The notes under the pieces are model-generated. The model was not told the DNA's origin and ran no database searches. It saw nothing but the letters and a program-made list of their open reading frames with translations. From positions 57,544,601 through 57,608,600 of the forward strand of contig OY757939.1 of the NCBI GenBank assembly GCA_963585895.1: 64,000 nt of DNA. Reading direction: 5' to 3'. The position numbers and the translations under genes are program-made. The DNA is from Sepioteuthis lessoniana. Taxonomy: Eukaryota > Mollusca > Cephalopoda > Myopsida > Loliginidae. Below, in pieces: positions 22,030 to 33,754 of this stretch. Within the stretch, counting starts at the first letter, position 1. Each line of letters starts with the position of its first letter.

Positions 22030-22690
22030 ATTTCATTATGTGTTTATGTCTTTATAGCAATCTTTATTTATCAATCTTTCATAGTGTGTCAATCTCACTA
22101 TCAGAAATTCTCAATCCCTCTATCAGTCTTTATTTATATCTCAATCACACTGTGTCTTTGTCTCTATCGAAATCTGCACCTATCCCTCTATCACAGTCTG
22201 TATGTATCTCTCTATCACTGTGTGTAAGTCTCTCTCTCACAGTCTGTATCTATCTGTTTATCGCAATCTGTATCTCTCTTTCTATCTCTCTTTGTCCATG
22301 CATCTCTCACAATCTGAATTTATCTCTATCGCAATCTGTATATATCTCTCTTTCACAAAGTGTATATCTCCCTATCACAGTCTCTATTTACGTCTCTCTC
22401 TCTCAGTCTCTATCTCTCTATCGCAGTGAGTCAATCCTCTCTGTGTCTCTATAACAGTCTGCCTCTATCTCTGAATCGCAGTCTGTATTTATCTCTCTCT
22501 TTTAGTCTGTATCTATCATTCTAACACAGTGTCTCAACCTCTCAGTCGCAGTCGGAATCTATCTCTCTTTATCAGAGTGTATATCTCTCTACTATAGTAT
22601 ATATATATATATATATATATCGCAGTAAGTATCTCTTTCTTAATCGCAATTTGTCAATATCTATCTATCTATCTGTTCACATTTACTTTA
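22030..22690 (+). repeat. Pyrimidine-rich minisatellite
   Basis: Imperfect units of about 25-35 bp built from TCTCTCTATCACAGTCTGTATC variants fill 660 bp. The 176-codon frame (21924-22454), rich in Ser, Leu and Tyr, is only a reading of these repeats. Confidence 0.9.
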
Positions 22691-22950
22691 TTCAATCCAA
22701 ATAAATTGTCAAACTAATTTCGTTGTCTCCACATAATTGCAATAATATTCTTTTTATTTTATTTTTCCCATTGCATGATAATGTCAGTCAAAATCTGTCC
22801 ATTAAACGTTTTTACATTCGGATGTGCACACAGAAAGGGGATGAGTGATGGCGCGTTTCCCGCGCTGGTCGATTTTCTGACATGTTGTCTAATATCTGTT
22901 GTTATCTAAAATTCAGTCAAGGCCTTTTTCGAAAGAATCGGCGATATTGA
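22691..22950. other. Unassigned sequence
   Basis: No recognised element in this stretch. Confidence 0.4.
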
Positions 22951-23300
22951 ACGATTGCTTCCAATAACAAACGTTAGATACAACTACAACAAGGACAGCA
23001 CTAGATTCTTTAGGACATACAAATGACTAAAAGCAGTTGCTGTTCGAAAAGGAATGATGGCGCCTCTAATACCTGAGAGTGGGCTGAAATTTTTATAGGC
23101 TGAAATGTTCATGACATTATATCTGCCGTCGATGACTTTTTTTTAAACCAATGAAACTCAAGCACTGCAACACCGATGGAAGAGGAACATGGACTGCGAG
23201 GAGGACTATATTGAAAAATAAACCTCATTCCATTTATTCCATGAATACATTTGGTCAGCCAATGAAATTTTCATACGACCTTCGTACGTTAAAAAAGGGG
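22950..23300 (+). pseudogene. Possible mariner-type transposase remnant
   Basis: One frame ends LQHRWKRNMDCEEDYIEK at about 23165-23215, like the closing segment of several mariner transposases (a basic WK..C stretch followed by a GDYxEK-like end and stop). The upstream sequence is broken and I cannot see catalytic residues or terminal repeats. Low certainty. Confidence 0.35.
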
Positions 23301-23565
23301 TCGAGACTGTTTTTTTTTTATAGATATTTTGATTTTATGAGTTAGATTAAGCCGATTGAACGGCCGATCAATAAATAAAATATAAGAGTACGTCAACAAT
23401 TTTGCAGTATATTGGTACGTGATAGTTTGAGGTGCGTATTTCACGTGACTGAAGTAGTTCAAGCCATGGTTGGTACTCGTTGTGATTGGTAGTAGTGTGG
23501 AAATGGGTGCGCAGACACGTTGTGCATTGAATCAGTGATTTGAAAGCTGCAAAAATGAACGGTTC

Positions 23566-25141
23566 ATCATCATCATCATCATCACGTCACTCTGCGTGCA
23601 CGGATCTCCTTGACCCGCTCTAGTTACCTGTCCCTATCTTTCATTGCTCAAGGGAGATCTTCCAGGCTATATCCTGAATCGGCACAGAGCTGTTGTATAT
23701 AGGTTCTAGCTGGTCGTCCATGTGAAGGGGTCCATAGGAGTATATCACTTATGAGTTCGTCCTTACTTCCCCAGTAGTCTTCCGAATGTCTGGTTCGTTT
23801 AACTTGGATAGTTTTCATGATGGGTGGTAGGTAACCGTACAGCTGCTGCTTTATGAGGTGCTGCTTCCAGGACTTGTTCAATACAGCTCGCAGCATTTTT
23901 GTATAATTGCCGTCAAGCTTTTTCTCCATGCGTTTAGTTAGCGTCCATGTAGTACCTTCACATAGTAGTATCGACACGACCTCTGTTTGAAAAGAACTGC
24001 GTTTTATTTTATTGGTTAGGTCTGACTTACATATAACCGATATCCTATCGATAGCTGTCCATGCCTTTGCTTGTTGTTGCGTGTTGATGTCTTTCTCGGT
24101 TGATGAGACACTGCTTCCGAGGTAGGTGAACTTGTCCACTAGTTTCAAACGCCCACCCTTTACTGTGAAGAAGTCGTCTCTTTGTAGCACATGTATTGCG
24201 TCTTGTCTGCGTTGACATGGAGACCTATGTAAGCAGCTACTTATTCCAGACTATATAGCAGGGTTTTGGCTTGGGCGGATGTATTTGCCAGAACCGCTCT
24301 GTCATCGGTGTAGTCCACGTCTGTGATCATTTGTGCGAGGTATCTTCTGCTTCTTTCCTTTGCCAGCTTGGAACCGTTTTCTTTCATTAAATCTATAGAC
24401 ATTCTAATCATGTAGTCTAAGCAGATAATAAACAGGTATGGGGCTAATGTGTCTCCTTGTAGCAGACCTGTAACAATGTCGAAGTATAATGTGTCTCCAT
24501 CCGGCGAGCGGACTTTTACTGTCGTGTTTTTATATAGCATGATTATGACTGCGACGGTTTCTTTGGATAGGCCGTAGGCGGGTAATATTTACTCCATCTT
24601 CCTTCTGTGCATGGAGTGAAAGGCCTTAAAGAAGTCGACGAATAATATTGTTGCCTTAAGGTTTTTTGCACGTAGACCGAAAATTCGACAGTCAAAATTT
24701 GTGATGTTGTGGATCGATTTTTCCGAAAAACATTTTGGTTTTTCCTAAGTATTTTCTCAATTTTCGGTTTTATGTGGTTGCGTAGTAGAGCATTGTAGAT
24801 CTTAACCTCTATGGACGTAAGGGTTATACCTAAGTGGTTCTTGGCTATTCCGAGGTCCCCTTTCTTAGGGAAAGAGAGGATGTATCCCTTTGTCCATCTG
24901 TTTATAGTGTTCTGGTTATATGAGTATCGGAGCAGTATGTCGTCGAATTCCCTTGTCTTCCATACTTCTGGGAGTATTTCATCAAGTCCTGCAGCTTTCC
25001 TATTTTAAATGTATTTATCTATTTAATTTTTCTTAGTACTGTGACGAGTTCTTCTTGCGTAAACTGTCTAGTTGATTATTTATAATTTTTGAGATTGGTT
25101 CCTGTGTAACTTTCGGAGGTTTTCCAAGTAAATTCTGGAAA
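23566..25141 (-). mobile_element. LINE-X, longest ordinary fragment
   Basis: About 1.58 kb on the minus strand, from the region before the RT domain (near 25141) to the (TGA)n 3' end at 23566. On the minus strand it covers an EIPPEVWKT-like motif (25000-24950), FPKKGDLGIAKN (about 24850), QGDTLAPYLF (about 24450) and YTDD at motif C (24310). The C-terminal part reads open for 180 codons (23648-24190) and the RT core for 99 codons (24241-24540). Frameshifts and stops separate them. This copy belongs to a more diverged subfamily than most others here. Confidence 0.92.
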
Positions 25142-25164
25142 TGTTGTTTCCACAACATGTATAA

Positions 25165-25230
25165 ACGGGATTTGGCATTAAATAACCTACTATGATTAAT
25201 ATACCATAAAACCCAAGTAAACCAAACTAT
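25165..25230 (+). repeat. SINE-B tail (Sat-B unit)
   Basis: GGGATTTGGCATTAAATAAC followed by AATATACCATAAAACCCAAG. Confidence 0.8.
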
Positions 25231-25243
25231 TTATAACGGAATA

Positions 25244-25540
25244 GGAGGTGCCCGTGGTGTAATGGTTATCGTCGTAGGAAATGGACACGGCGACACGAGT
25301 TCAAAATGTGGACGAGGGTGATTGCATTTCACATCGCACTAATACCCTTGGGAAAGGTATGAATCCAATTATTATCTCTTCAGCCATGGGTAAATAGTAC
25401 GGCAGACTGGGTTATTTAGCCTTGGTGAGGTAACTAGTCTAGGAGAAGGAAAACTCTGGATTCAAACCTGTTAAATTCCGCTTAAAAATTGACCTTGTGT
25501 CATATCATGCCCGAGCGGAGGGGTTGGTAAATAGGATATG
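25244..25540 (+). mobile_element. SINE-A
   Basis: Full length, flanked by ATAACGGA at 25233-25240 and 25541-25548, an 8-bp target-site duplication. Confidence 0.92.
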
Positions 25541-25549
25541 ATAACGGAT

Positions 25550-26748
25550 TAGCTGCCTAAAAGATACAAGATGAGATGTTTAATTTATAGAACACTCATT
25601 TCGAAAGATGCTCAATTTCCCTGAAGATTTGAGTAACACATTGTTCATAGATAGATAGATAGAAATGAAAGAGAGAGATGAATAGAGAGAGATTACAAGA
25701 CAAGTGAGCCGGGCATTATGTTGTAGGATCTAAATTCAGAACTGGCTGTAGATCGATCAAGTCTTGATATTTTTGGACAGCTGCTTTTATCAAAACACGA
25801 CATTGTGCAAGCTTAAATCAATCCATACTCGCTTTGTGCGTCTTCATGTTGCCTAAACTGAAAAGTTGTCTCAAGAGTAAAATTTGACTGCGCATAAGAC
25901 AATAAAAGAAGCACGACGATGAAACTTCACACTGTATCAAAAGAGCAGTGTAAGTGGTGCTTAGACTAACTGAAAACTCGATGGAATAAACTGGTTAAAA
26001 AAGCAAGCGGACCATTCAGAAGAAAAATAACGTTTTATTCATAATTCAATTCGGAGAGGCTTTTTCTTATTTTCCCACCTGAAAATGATGAATTGTGTCC
26101 AGTCGAGAGATTTATATAATAAAGGAAGGATGTCTAGACGTCTAGATTGCGTCTGTTCAAATTCTCAATAATTTAGAACTCAGTATTTTGCGAGTGCAGT
26201 ATCTTGAATATTTACAATATTTAGCTACACATGGTTTTTTTCTGATTTCTTCAAGTGAAAATTTAATTTAACCGTAAGATTTGAGGACAAGGAGGACATT
26301 TTAAAAATACGACGATGATGCTTAATACGATATATAAAGTGAAGGCTCAGAGGTATTTTGACCAATGGAAAACTCGCTGGAACAAGTGCGTTTAATGCCA
26401 AGGAGACTATGTTGTAATAATTCTTTCCTTTACTGCTTATTTCTGTCTTGTAAATACAGCTTCTGTTTCTTCAGTATCTCTTTGAACACACCTCGGATTT
26501 TGAAAAAAAGCGTTTCGTTCATTCAGCGTTTCTGTTTAATAAGTACAGCTTCGGTTTCGATAGTTTTTGGACACACAGCCTATTTGAAGAAAATCAATGA
26601 TTAATTTTGAATTATTTCTTCTTGGTAAATACTGCTTTATTCTTAAAAATTTCTGAACAAAGCTCCTATTCTGAGGAAAGAAAACCCAACGTTTCATTTA
26701 TCATAAATGCCGTTTCAGTCACCATACTTTCTAACTCATTTGTTATAT

Positions 26749-26804
<56 letters not shown>

Positions 26805-26964
26805 TGTACGCAAATGATAGTGGAACTTTCATTGCGAAATGGCTGCCTAAAAGATAGAAAATGAAGATGCTTCATTTATAAAACACTCATTTCAAAAGAT
26901 GTTCAAATTCCCCGAATATTTGAGTATCACATTGTTGATACATAGATAGATAGAGAGACAGAGT

Positions 26965-26999
<35 letters not shown>

Positions 27000-27090
27000 G
27001 AATAACGAGAGATTACAAGACAATTGAGCCGGGCATTATGTTGTCGGATCCGAATTCAGAGCTGGCTGTAGATCGATTAAAATAATAAAC
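25550..27090. repeat. Local direct duplication with internal tandem units
   Basis: Segment 25550-25765 (GCTGCCTAAAAGATA, GAACACTCATTTCGAAAGAT, GAGCCGGGCATTATGTTGT, GGCTGTAGATCGAT) is repeated at 26838-27085. Between them, 26430-26700 holds about three degenerate units of 95-110 bp with TACAGCTTCxGTTTC and AACACACC phrases. A (TA)n run lies at 26743-26802 and a (GA)n run at 26968-26997. Confidence 0.8.
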
Positions 27091-27231
27091 ATGTCAAGTC
27101 CTGTTTATCAAGTTGAACAAATTTCCGTGAAATGAAGTGTTTTGTCGAAAAAGCAAAACATTCCCCGTCTTGTCATTAAAACTGATTACGCATTAAGAAA
27201 AAAGTTTTTTTCTATCACCGAGTGTCTGTTT

Positions 27232-27234
27232 CCG

Positions 27235-27295
<61 letters not shown>

Positions 27296-27371
27296 AAACA
27301 AATAGAGTAAAAGTGAGACAGAGAGACTGAATGAGAGATAAAAATAAGTATTCGCAGAATAAATCTTTAAG

Positions 27372-27445
<74 letters not shown>

Positions 27446-27569
27446 ATAATAATACGTGTGTGTGTGATTGTCTGGAAAGAGAGAGACAGAGACACAGAGA
27501 CAGACTGAGAGAGAGGGAGAAAGAAAGAGTGAGTTTAAGAGATATAAATAGATATTTATAGAATAGCAC

Positions 27570-27637
<68 letters not shown>

Positions 27638-27640
27638 AGA
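27232..27640. repeat. TA/TG/GA microsatellite cluster
   Basis: (TG)n at 27246-27293, (TA)n at 27375-27442 and 27574-27634, and a GA-rich stretch at 27476-27530. The long frames reading IYIYIY or THTHTH here are artefacts. Confidence 0.97.
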
Positions 27641-28430
27641 TATTTTCAATCCAAAATATATTGATATACATCATTATCATATTGAATGGATACAATTACT
27701 GTTTTACTGCCAATCAAATCGCATACACACGCACGTATGTGCACCCCCCCATATATATATATGACCTAATTGTCTGTAACGTAGGTTGTAAACATCATTT
27801 AATCCATCCATTTTGATATATATATATTATATATATGTGTGTGGGTGTGAGTGTGTTTGTGTATGTGTGTGTGAGTGTGTGTTTGTGTATGTGTGTATGT
27901 GTGTTTGAGTGGGTAAATATAAAAATATGAAAAACCAGGTTATTCAGAAGATGGGTTTATCTATATTTAGATAATCTACCCATGTTTAACGTTCCGGTTT
28001 TTTTTAATATTTAACAATCATCAGGGCAATGTAAATATGCGCAGTTGCATCTTCTGAATTATATTCTATTTTAAAATGAACGGAAAAAGTGAGAAAAATC
28101 TGAGTATTCTAAATCCTTAGTGGCGTTCTGTTTAAAATCTTTCTGATTTAATGTTTTTACTTCTAGTCATAATTTTACTTAAATTGAAAAAAATAACAAG
28201 AAAAATATTTTCATTTTCTTATAAAATTTCTAAAAATTCTTAAAATCCAGAGTAAAGTACGTTAGGCTTTGAAATGAATTTGAAACTGAACGCTACTAAC
28301 GTGAATAGAATGCCGAGACTTTCTTTATCGTTTTGTTTCAAAATTGAATAAATTCTGAAGATCCTGTTTCTTCACAGACGCATCTCGTTTTGTCTGTCAA
28401 GAGAGGTCGACCAAGTAAAATTTAATATAC
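27641..28430. other. Unassigned sequence with a decayed hammerhead-like motif
   Basis: A TG-rich stretch fills 27830-27915. On the minus strand at about 27985-28030 there is CTGATGA, an A/T stem region and CCGGAACGTTAAAC, related to the motif at 9774-9814 but with GAAA lost. The rest is AT-rich and unassigned. Confidence 0.45.
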
Positions 28431-28435
28431 ATATT

Positions 28436-28718
28436 TAGCAACCCCTCTGCTCGGCAGGATATGACACTAGGTCATTTTTTAAGCGGAGTTTAACAGGTTT
28501 GAATTCAGAGTTTCCTTCTCCTAGACTAGTTGCCTCACCAAGGCTGAAGAACCTAGTCTGCACTACTATTTTACCCATAGCTGGAGGGAGAATAATTGGA
28601 TTCATACCTTTCCCAAGGGTAATAGTGCAATGTGAAATGCAATCAGTCTCGTCCAGGATATGAACTCGTGTCGCCGTGTGCATTTCCTACGACGATAACC
28701 ATTACACCACGGGCACAT
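28436..28718 (-). mobile_element. SINE-A
   Basis: Near full length on the minus strand, from CAACCCCTCTGCTCGG to CCACGGGCAC. Confidence 0.9.
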
Positions 28719-28884
28719 CCACAAAATAAATAGAATTTAACATATATCAGAACATTTAGAAGAAAGAACAATTAGGAGAAATGGTACATTTTGGAAAATG
28801 GTACGTTTGGAAAATCTGACAAGATAATAGAAATAAGTGGAAAAGTGGATAAACCAACACTGAGAATGGATTCAGTACCAACAC

Positions 28885-29145
28885 TCTCAGCAATATCTAC
28901 TTCTCTCCCTTGCCCAGTCGGCTGGGTGGGGGCTGAAGAATACACCGACTTCATTTCTGCAGTGTGGTTAGGCTCCCCCCAACGAGTGTCCTGGATATGA
29001 CACTAAACAATCTGATGGTGGAGCTCCAGTAATGCTGGAGCTCTGGGGAATCCGGAGTACCCCTTCACTGCCATCACTCCCAGGTCCACTCTGGCTCAGA
29101 GTGGAAGCACCTGATAGGGTCTGATCAATGGATCAAATAGAAATA
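28885..29145 (+). repeat. Repeat D, well-preserved copy
   Basis: The most complete unit: CCAGTCGGCTGGGTGG, ATACACCGACTTCATT, ACGAGTGTCCTGGATATGAC, CTCCAGTAATGCTGGAGCTC, TACCCCTTCACTGCCATCAC, and CACCTGATAGGGTCTGATCA. Confidence 0.85.
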
Positions 29146-29206
29146 AACTGCATACTTATGAGAAACTGAATTGCTTGAATTGTTTTGGTATTTAAACTGT
29201 AATTAA

Positions 29207-30175
29207 ACTAAAGTAAAAGTACGTTCACCAGATGGAGACACAGAATACTTCGACATTGTAGCAGGAGTACTACAAGTGCACACGCTAGGCCCATACCTCT
29301 TTATCATCTGTACGTGCTTAGAACCTGGATTGATAAAATCAGAGAAAACGGCTTCGAGCTGACAAAGAAAAGAAGCAGAAGGTACCCCGCAAAAACAATT
29401 ACCGACGCCGACTACGCCGGTGACATAGCGTTACTAGCAAATACACCCAACCAAGCCGAAACACTACTGCATAGTTTGGAACGAGCCGCTGCAGGCATTG
29501 GCCTCCATGTCAATGCACACAAAACTGAATATATGTGCTTTAATCAAGCAGGTGACATTTCCACACTAGAGGGAACCTCTCTGAAACTGGTTGACAAATT
29601 TCCCTACCTAGGAAGCAGTGTCTCATCAACCGAAAAAGACATCGACACGCGGCTAACGAAGGCATGGACGGCTATTGGTAAGCTATCGATCATATGGAAA
29701 TGAAACCTGATCTATAAAATGAAACGCAGTTTCTTCCAAGCAGCGGTCGTGTCGATACTGCTGTATGGATGCACCACTTGGACGCTAACTAAACGGCTGG
29801 AGAAGAAGCTAGACGGCAATTACACAAGAATGTTACGAGCAATATTAAACAAGTCCTGGCGGCAACACCCCACAAAGCACCAACTATACGGCCACCTGCC
29901 TCCCATTACGAAAACCATCAAAGTTAGACGAACCAGGCACGCAGGACACTGCTGGAGAAGCAGGGACGAGCTCATAAGTGATGTACTCCTATGGACCCCC
30001 CACATATGGCCGAGCAAAAGCAGGACGACCAGTAAGAACATACATGCAGCAGCTATGTGAGGATATGGGATGTAGCCAAGAAGACCTACCAGAGGCGATG
30101 AACGATAGGGAGAAGTGGCGAGAGAGGGTCAGGGATATCCGTGCTAGCGGCACGACATGATGATGATGATGATGA
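29207..30175 (+). mobile_element. LINE-X 3' fragment
   Basis: About 970 bp starting in the RT palm (AGTACGTTCACCAGATGGAG), then the motif B region (damaged), catalytic motif C read YAGD (first Asp lost), HSLERAAAGIGLHVNAHKTE, LLYGCTTWTLTKRLEKKLDG, LPPITKTIKVRRTRHAGHC, and the (TGA)n end. It can be followed through three frames (29314-29703, 29719-30060, 29978-30160) broken by an in-frame stop near 29701 and a frameshift near 29995. Confidence 0.93.
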
Positions 30176-30177
30176 CA

Positions 30178-30390
30178 CTAAACTGAATTGTTTGAAACGA
30201 AAGTATTTTGAAATTTAACTGTGTAAACAAAAATTATACTTATACTAAACTGAAATGTTTGAATTTGAATTATTTGACTAAACTGAATAGCTTAAAATAG
30301 AAATATTTTGACAATTAAACTGTGTACTTATGCTAAACTGAATTCTTTGAAATAAGATGGATTTGGCATTAAATAACAAAGGCCATGAAC
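30178..30390 (+). repeat. Sat-70 units and a SINE-B tail
   Basis: Three units with ACTAAACTGAATxxTTTGAAA and TATTTTGACAATTxAACTGTG phrases, then GGATTTGGCATTAAATAAC. Confidence 0.75.
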
Positions 30391-30850
30391 CTAAACAAAT
30401 AAACAAACAAACTATTTCTCTCCCTTTCTTTCCTTTTCTGTCTCTTTTTTTCTTTAGACCCTTCCCTCCTTTTATTTTTATATCTTTATTTTATCAGTTT
30501 TCTTAATTGCTGAACATTAGAAAAAAAATTTATTCTGAAGAAGTTCTTTATTCAATAAAGAACGAAATATCAAAATTTCTGAATCAGTTATCTGCTATCA
30601 AATAGCAAGTGAAACTGCATGCTTTCACTCAGGGTTGAAGTGCTAAACTTACTGATAAGCAAGCTCTCTAACACGGCTCCAGCGACAGCCCGAAGTTGCA
30701 GAGATGTAGGGGAGGGTAAGTGAAAACTGTGGGAGGAAGAATACTCTCACTGCGAAGCAGATTTTACCTCCTTACACTTCTTGTCGGCTGAAAGCGAAAA
30801 TATGTAAATGTTCGATATTTAAGTGATGAAAGTAAAATTCGATTTGGAGA
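30391..30850. other. Unassigned sequence
   Basis: Pyrimidine-rich at first (30415-30500), then about 350 bp with no recognised element; a SINE-C-like CTAACACGGCTCCAGCGAC stretch is too weak to call. Confidence 0.35.
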
Positions 30851-30854
30851 TCAT

Positions 30855-31000
30855 CATTGAATAGCATCTGCTGATGAGTCTCCTGTCTAGGAGCTCTTGG
30901 GAGAATATGGTCACTTTTTCATTACCATTACTCCCAGTTCCACTCTGACCCGGAGTGGCTGTAACTGTTAGAGTTCCAAAGAAATCCGTTTGAAAACTGC
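30855..31000 (+). repeat. Repeat D, 3' half
   Basis: CTAGGAGCTCTTGGGAGA, TTACCATTACTCCCAGTTCC and GACCCGGAGTGGCTGTAACTG. Confidence 0.7.
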
Positions 31001-31089
31001 GTGCAAACAAATGATTATAAACAAATTTTTAAAAGCGAATTAAAAAAATTGCAAGCAAACATTATCCATATAGTTATTAAATAAAGTAA

Positions 31090-31347
31090 GTAAAGTTGAC
31101 TCCCTTAAGTCGAGGGCGACCAGAGGTCTCCCTTTTCAATTGCTTCTACACCGAGGTGTAGGAGCGGGAGCTACTTCTTTTCACTGGATTGCACCACTTT
31201 ACCCTTGATACTTACCTTATATTGCTGAGTGTAAAGCAAGGAGGTATCAAGTACCATTTTAAAAGTCTTTGGTATGACGCGACCTGGGATTGAGCCCAGG
31301 TCTTCCGGCCCATTGGTGAACACTCTAACCACGAGACCAATAAGCTG
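31090..31347 (-). mobile_element. SINE-C
   Basis: Full length on the minus strand, from GTAAAGTTGACTCCCTTAAG to GGTTAGAG-type A box read as CACTCTAACCACGAGACCAA. Confidence 0.88.
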
Positions 31348-31476
31348 GTTTTGTAATGAAACATCTAGAAATGAATCAAATTTCGGCATCAAATAATTCA
31401 AACGATGTTGATATACCATTAAACAAATAAACCAGATTTGGGGAATTTTTTTGAAGTTATTATCAATTATGCATAT

Positions 31477-31756
31477 GGAGGTGCCTGGTTATCGTTGTAG
31501 GAAATGGACACAGATTCGAGTTAAAATCCTGGACGAGAATGATTGTATTTCACATAGCACTAATACCCTTGGGAAAGGTATGAATCCAATTATTCCCCCT
31601 TCAGCTATGGGTAAATAGTAGCACAGACTAGGTTCTTCAGCCTTGGTGAGGCAACTAGTCTAGGAGAAGGAAAACTCTGAATTCAAACCTGTCAAACTCC
31701 GCTTAAAAATTGACCTTGTGTCATATCCTGCCCAAGCGGAGGGGTTGGTAAATAGG
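31477..31756 (+). mobile_element. SINE-A with a deletion in the head
   Basis: The A box has lost about 10 bp (GGAGGTGCCTGGTTATCG). The flanks at 31459-31474 and 31757-31772 (ATTATCAxTTAxGCAT) form a 16-bp target-site duplication with two changes. Confidence 0.9.
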
Positions 31757-32049
31757 ATTATCAGTTACGCATTGATAAGATGTTTTTTTTACTTTTTAAT
31801 TAACCAGAATTTGTAGGACTAGCTTGCCTAGAAGTAGATTTGGTCCTAACTGTGTGCTAAAAAAAAGATTAGATTCCTAAATGAAACAAACGATTGAAAT
31901 TATTTCATTTTTCTCATTCTCTGTCAGAAAGTGTTAATTCATAGTTACTTATGCTTGAAACGAATAGAAAAGATTTCTTTTTCTCTTTACATTTTGCTAT
32001 CTCGAGCAAAGAGCATCTTACGAAAAATTAATGGGAGACCATATTTGGG

Positions 32050-32200
32050 GGGAGGGTGATATGGGGAAAGTGATGTATCTGCCCAGTCGGTTGTGAATAC
32101 AGAATATTTCGACTGCATCTATGCAGAGGAATAAGACTCCCACTCCACTTAATTGAATCCGATGGCGAGGCTCCTGTCCCGCAGCTTTGTTATTATTCCA
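32050..32200 (+). repeat. Repeat D, 5' half
   Basis: GCCCAGTCGGTTGTGAATAC, TTCGACTGCATCTATGCAGA and ATGGCGAGGCTCCTGT. The 3' half is missing. Confidence 0.65.
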
Positions 32201-32215
32201 AGGTATATAGAGAAT

Positions 32216-32465
32216 TAGGCCATTGGCCTAATGAGTAGAGTGTTCGCCAAAGGTCCGGGAGACTAGGGTTCAATCCCAGGTCGAGTCATACCAAAGACTT
32301 CTGAAATGGTACTTGATACCGCCTTGCTTAACACTCAGCATTATAAAGTAAGGATCAACAGTAAAGTGGGACAATCCAGGGAATGGAGTAGCGCCCGGTG
32401 TAGTAGCTATTGAAAAAGTAGTCTTCGGGTCACCTTCGACTAAGGTCGCCAACTTTACTTACTTT
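32216..32465 (+). mobile_element. SINE-C
   Basis: CATTGGCCTAATGAGTAGAG A box, GGGTTCAATCCCAGGTCGAG B box and GTCGCCAACTTTACTTAC end, slightly shortened before the AAAAGTAGTCTTCGGGTC segment. Confidence 0.9.
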
Positions 32466-33200
32466 TTATAAAGGGAACAAGAAGCGGTGTTGTATGTTTA
32501 TTGGTTACTGGTGTAGGTGTTGTTTAATTGCTTACGATACCTTTTTCTTCCTACCTCATTCACTTGTTTTCGTCTTTGTCTGTGAAAAGCTACAAGAGAA
32601 TTAAGGACGGAATGAAAGAGACAAAGATACCTTTTAAAACTCAAAGCTTTATTTTGTGGTTCACGTCTATTATGTAGCGTTGAACGTTTTCCTGAACCTG
32701 TTGAATTTGTCGTTTCCCAAACAAAGTGTCGAAATAGTATATTAGAATGATTTTCCGTGTTAAAAGTTTGAAGTTCGTGTGTCCAGTAGGTGTGTCCATT
32801 GAGGTATGTTTAGCAGAGGTGACTAATTCAGGTGACTAGCGCCAAGCCCAGGACTTGGCGAGCACGTTTGCTACCTTGCTAGCAGCCGAGAGAAAGTGGT
32901 CCTTCAAGTCGAAGTGGTCACTGCTTAGTGAGTGAGAAATTCTCTTCGACGTTAGGAAGCCGCCTTATTTTAAGCATGTGTCGTTCTTGCTTCCTCTCAG
33001 AGGCCATCTAGGAAACTGCTAATTTTTAAAATTTATTTTTTTATTTGTTCATTTCTTTTTATTTAATCCCCACAGCTACTATCAGACCCACGTGGCTGTA
33101 GCTTTTTGGGTCATATCAATGGGTTAAAAAAAACTATGATTATCAGTGTTAAAAAGGAATACTTGAAACCACTGTATGCAAATAGATGAGGTAAGGCTCG
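32466..33200. other. Unassigned, possibly a decayed minus-strand LTR
   Basis: CAAAGCTTTATTTTGTGG near 32643 would read as an AATAAA signal on the minus strand. A TGTTGTATGTTTATTGG start is near 32488. A matching second end could not be found, so no element is called. Frames are short. Confidence 0.3.
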
Positions 33201-33234
33201 TTTAAAAAGTGATGATACCTACAAACTATTCGCT

Positions 33235-33239
33235 AATAA

Positions 33240-33284
<45 letters not shown>

Positions 33285-33345
33285 AAGGTTTGGCATTAAA
33301 TAAACCACAAAAGTTGATATGCCATAAAATACAACAGAAACCAAC
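33235..33345 (+). repeat. (TA)n tract and SINE-B tail
   Basis: TA repeat at 33242-33280, then TTTGGCATTAAATAAACC and GATATGCCATAAAAT. Confidence 0.85.
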
Positions 33346-33383
33346 ACCAAAATCAGTGATTTACATTAAAAGTAAAAGAAAAG

Positions 33384-33627
33384 TAGGCGACCATAATCGA
33401 GGGTAACCTGAAGGCTCCCTTTTCATTAGCTACTTCACCGAGATGTTGGGAGGGCGTTACTCCTTTCCCTGGATCGCATCACTTTACTCTTGATCCGTAC
33501 CTTTTAATTTAGTGTGTTAAGCAAGGAAGCGTCAAGTACCATTTTTTGAATCTTTGGTATGATTCCACCTGGTATTGAACCCCGTACTCTCGGGCCAATG
33601 GTGAACACTCTATCCACTAGAACAATA
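33384..33627 (-). mobile_element. SINE-C
   Basis: Minus strand, from GGCGACCATAATCGAGGGTA to CACTCTATCCACTAGAAC. Diverged but in family order. Confidence 0.85.
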
Positions 33628-33754
33628 TACATATAAAAGATAGGAAATTGAAAATGTTATATAGCCCCTTTCTCTACCGTTCTATGTTATATGGACCTCT
33701 CTTGACGATTGTTTACTCTATGAATCCTTCTTCCATGATCGGTCAGTTCTAATC

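Noticed and set aside
21924-22454. 176-codon Ser/Leu/Tyr-rich frame with a signal-peptide-like start
   Set aside because: It starts in the end of the LTR and continues through a CTCTATCACAGTCTG minisatellite.
27186-27695. Long frames reading repeated Ile-Tyr and Thr-His
   Set aside because: They translate TA, TG and GA microsatellites and have counterparts on the other strand.
30888-30935. CTGATGAGTC phrase resembling a hammerhead start
   Set aside because: No GAAA follows the hairpin and no stem I partner exists. It is part of repeat D.
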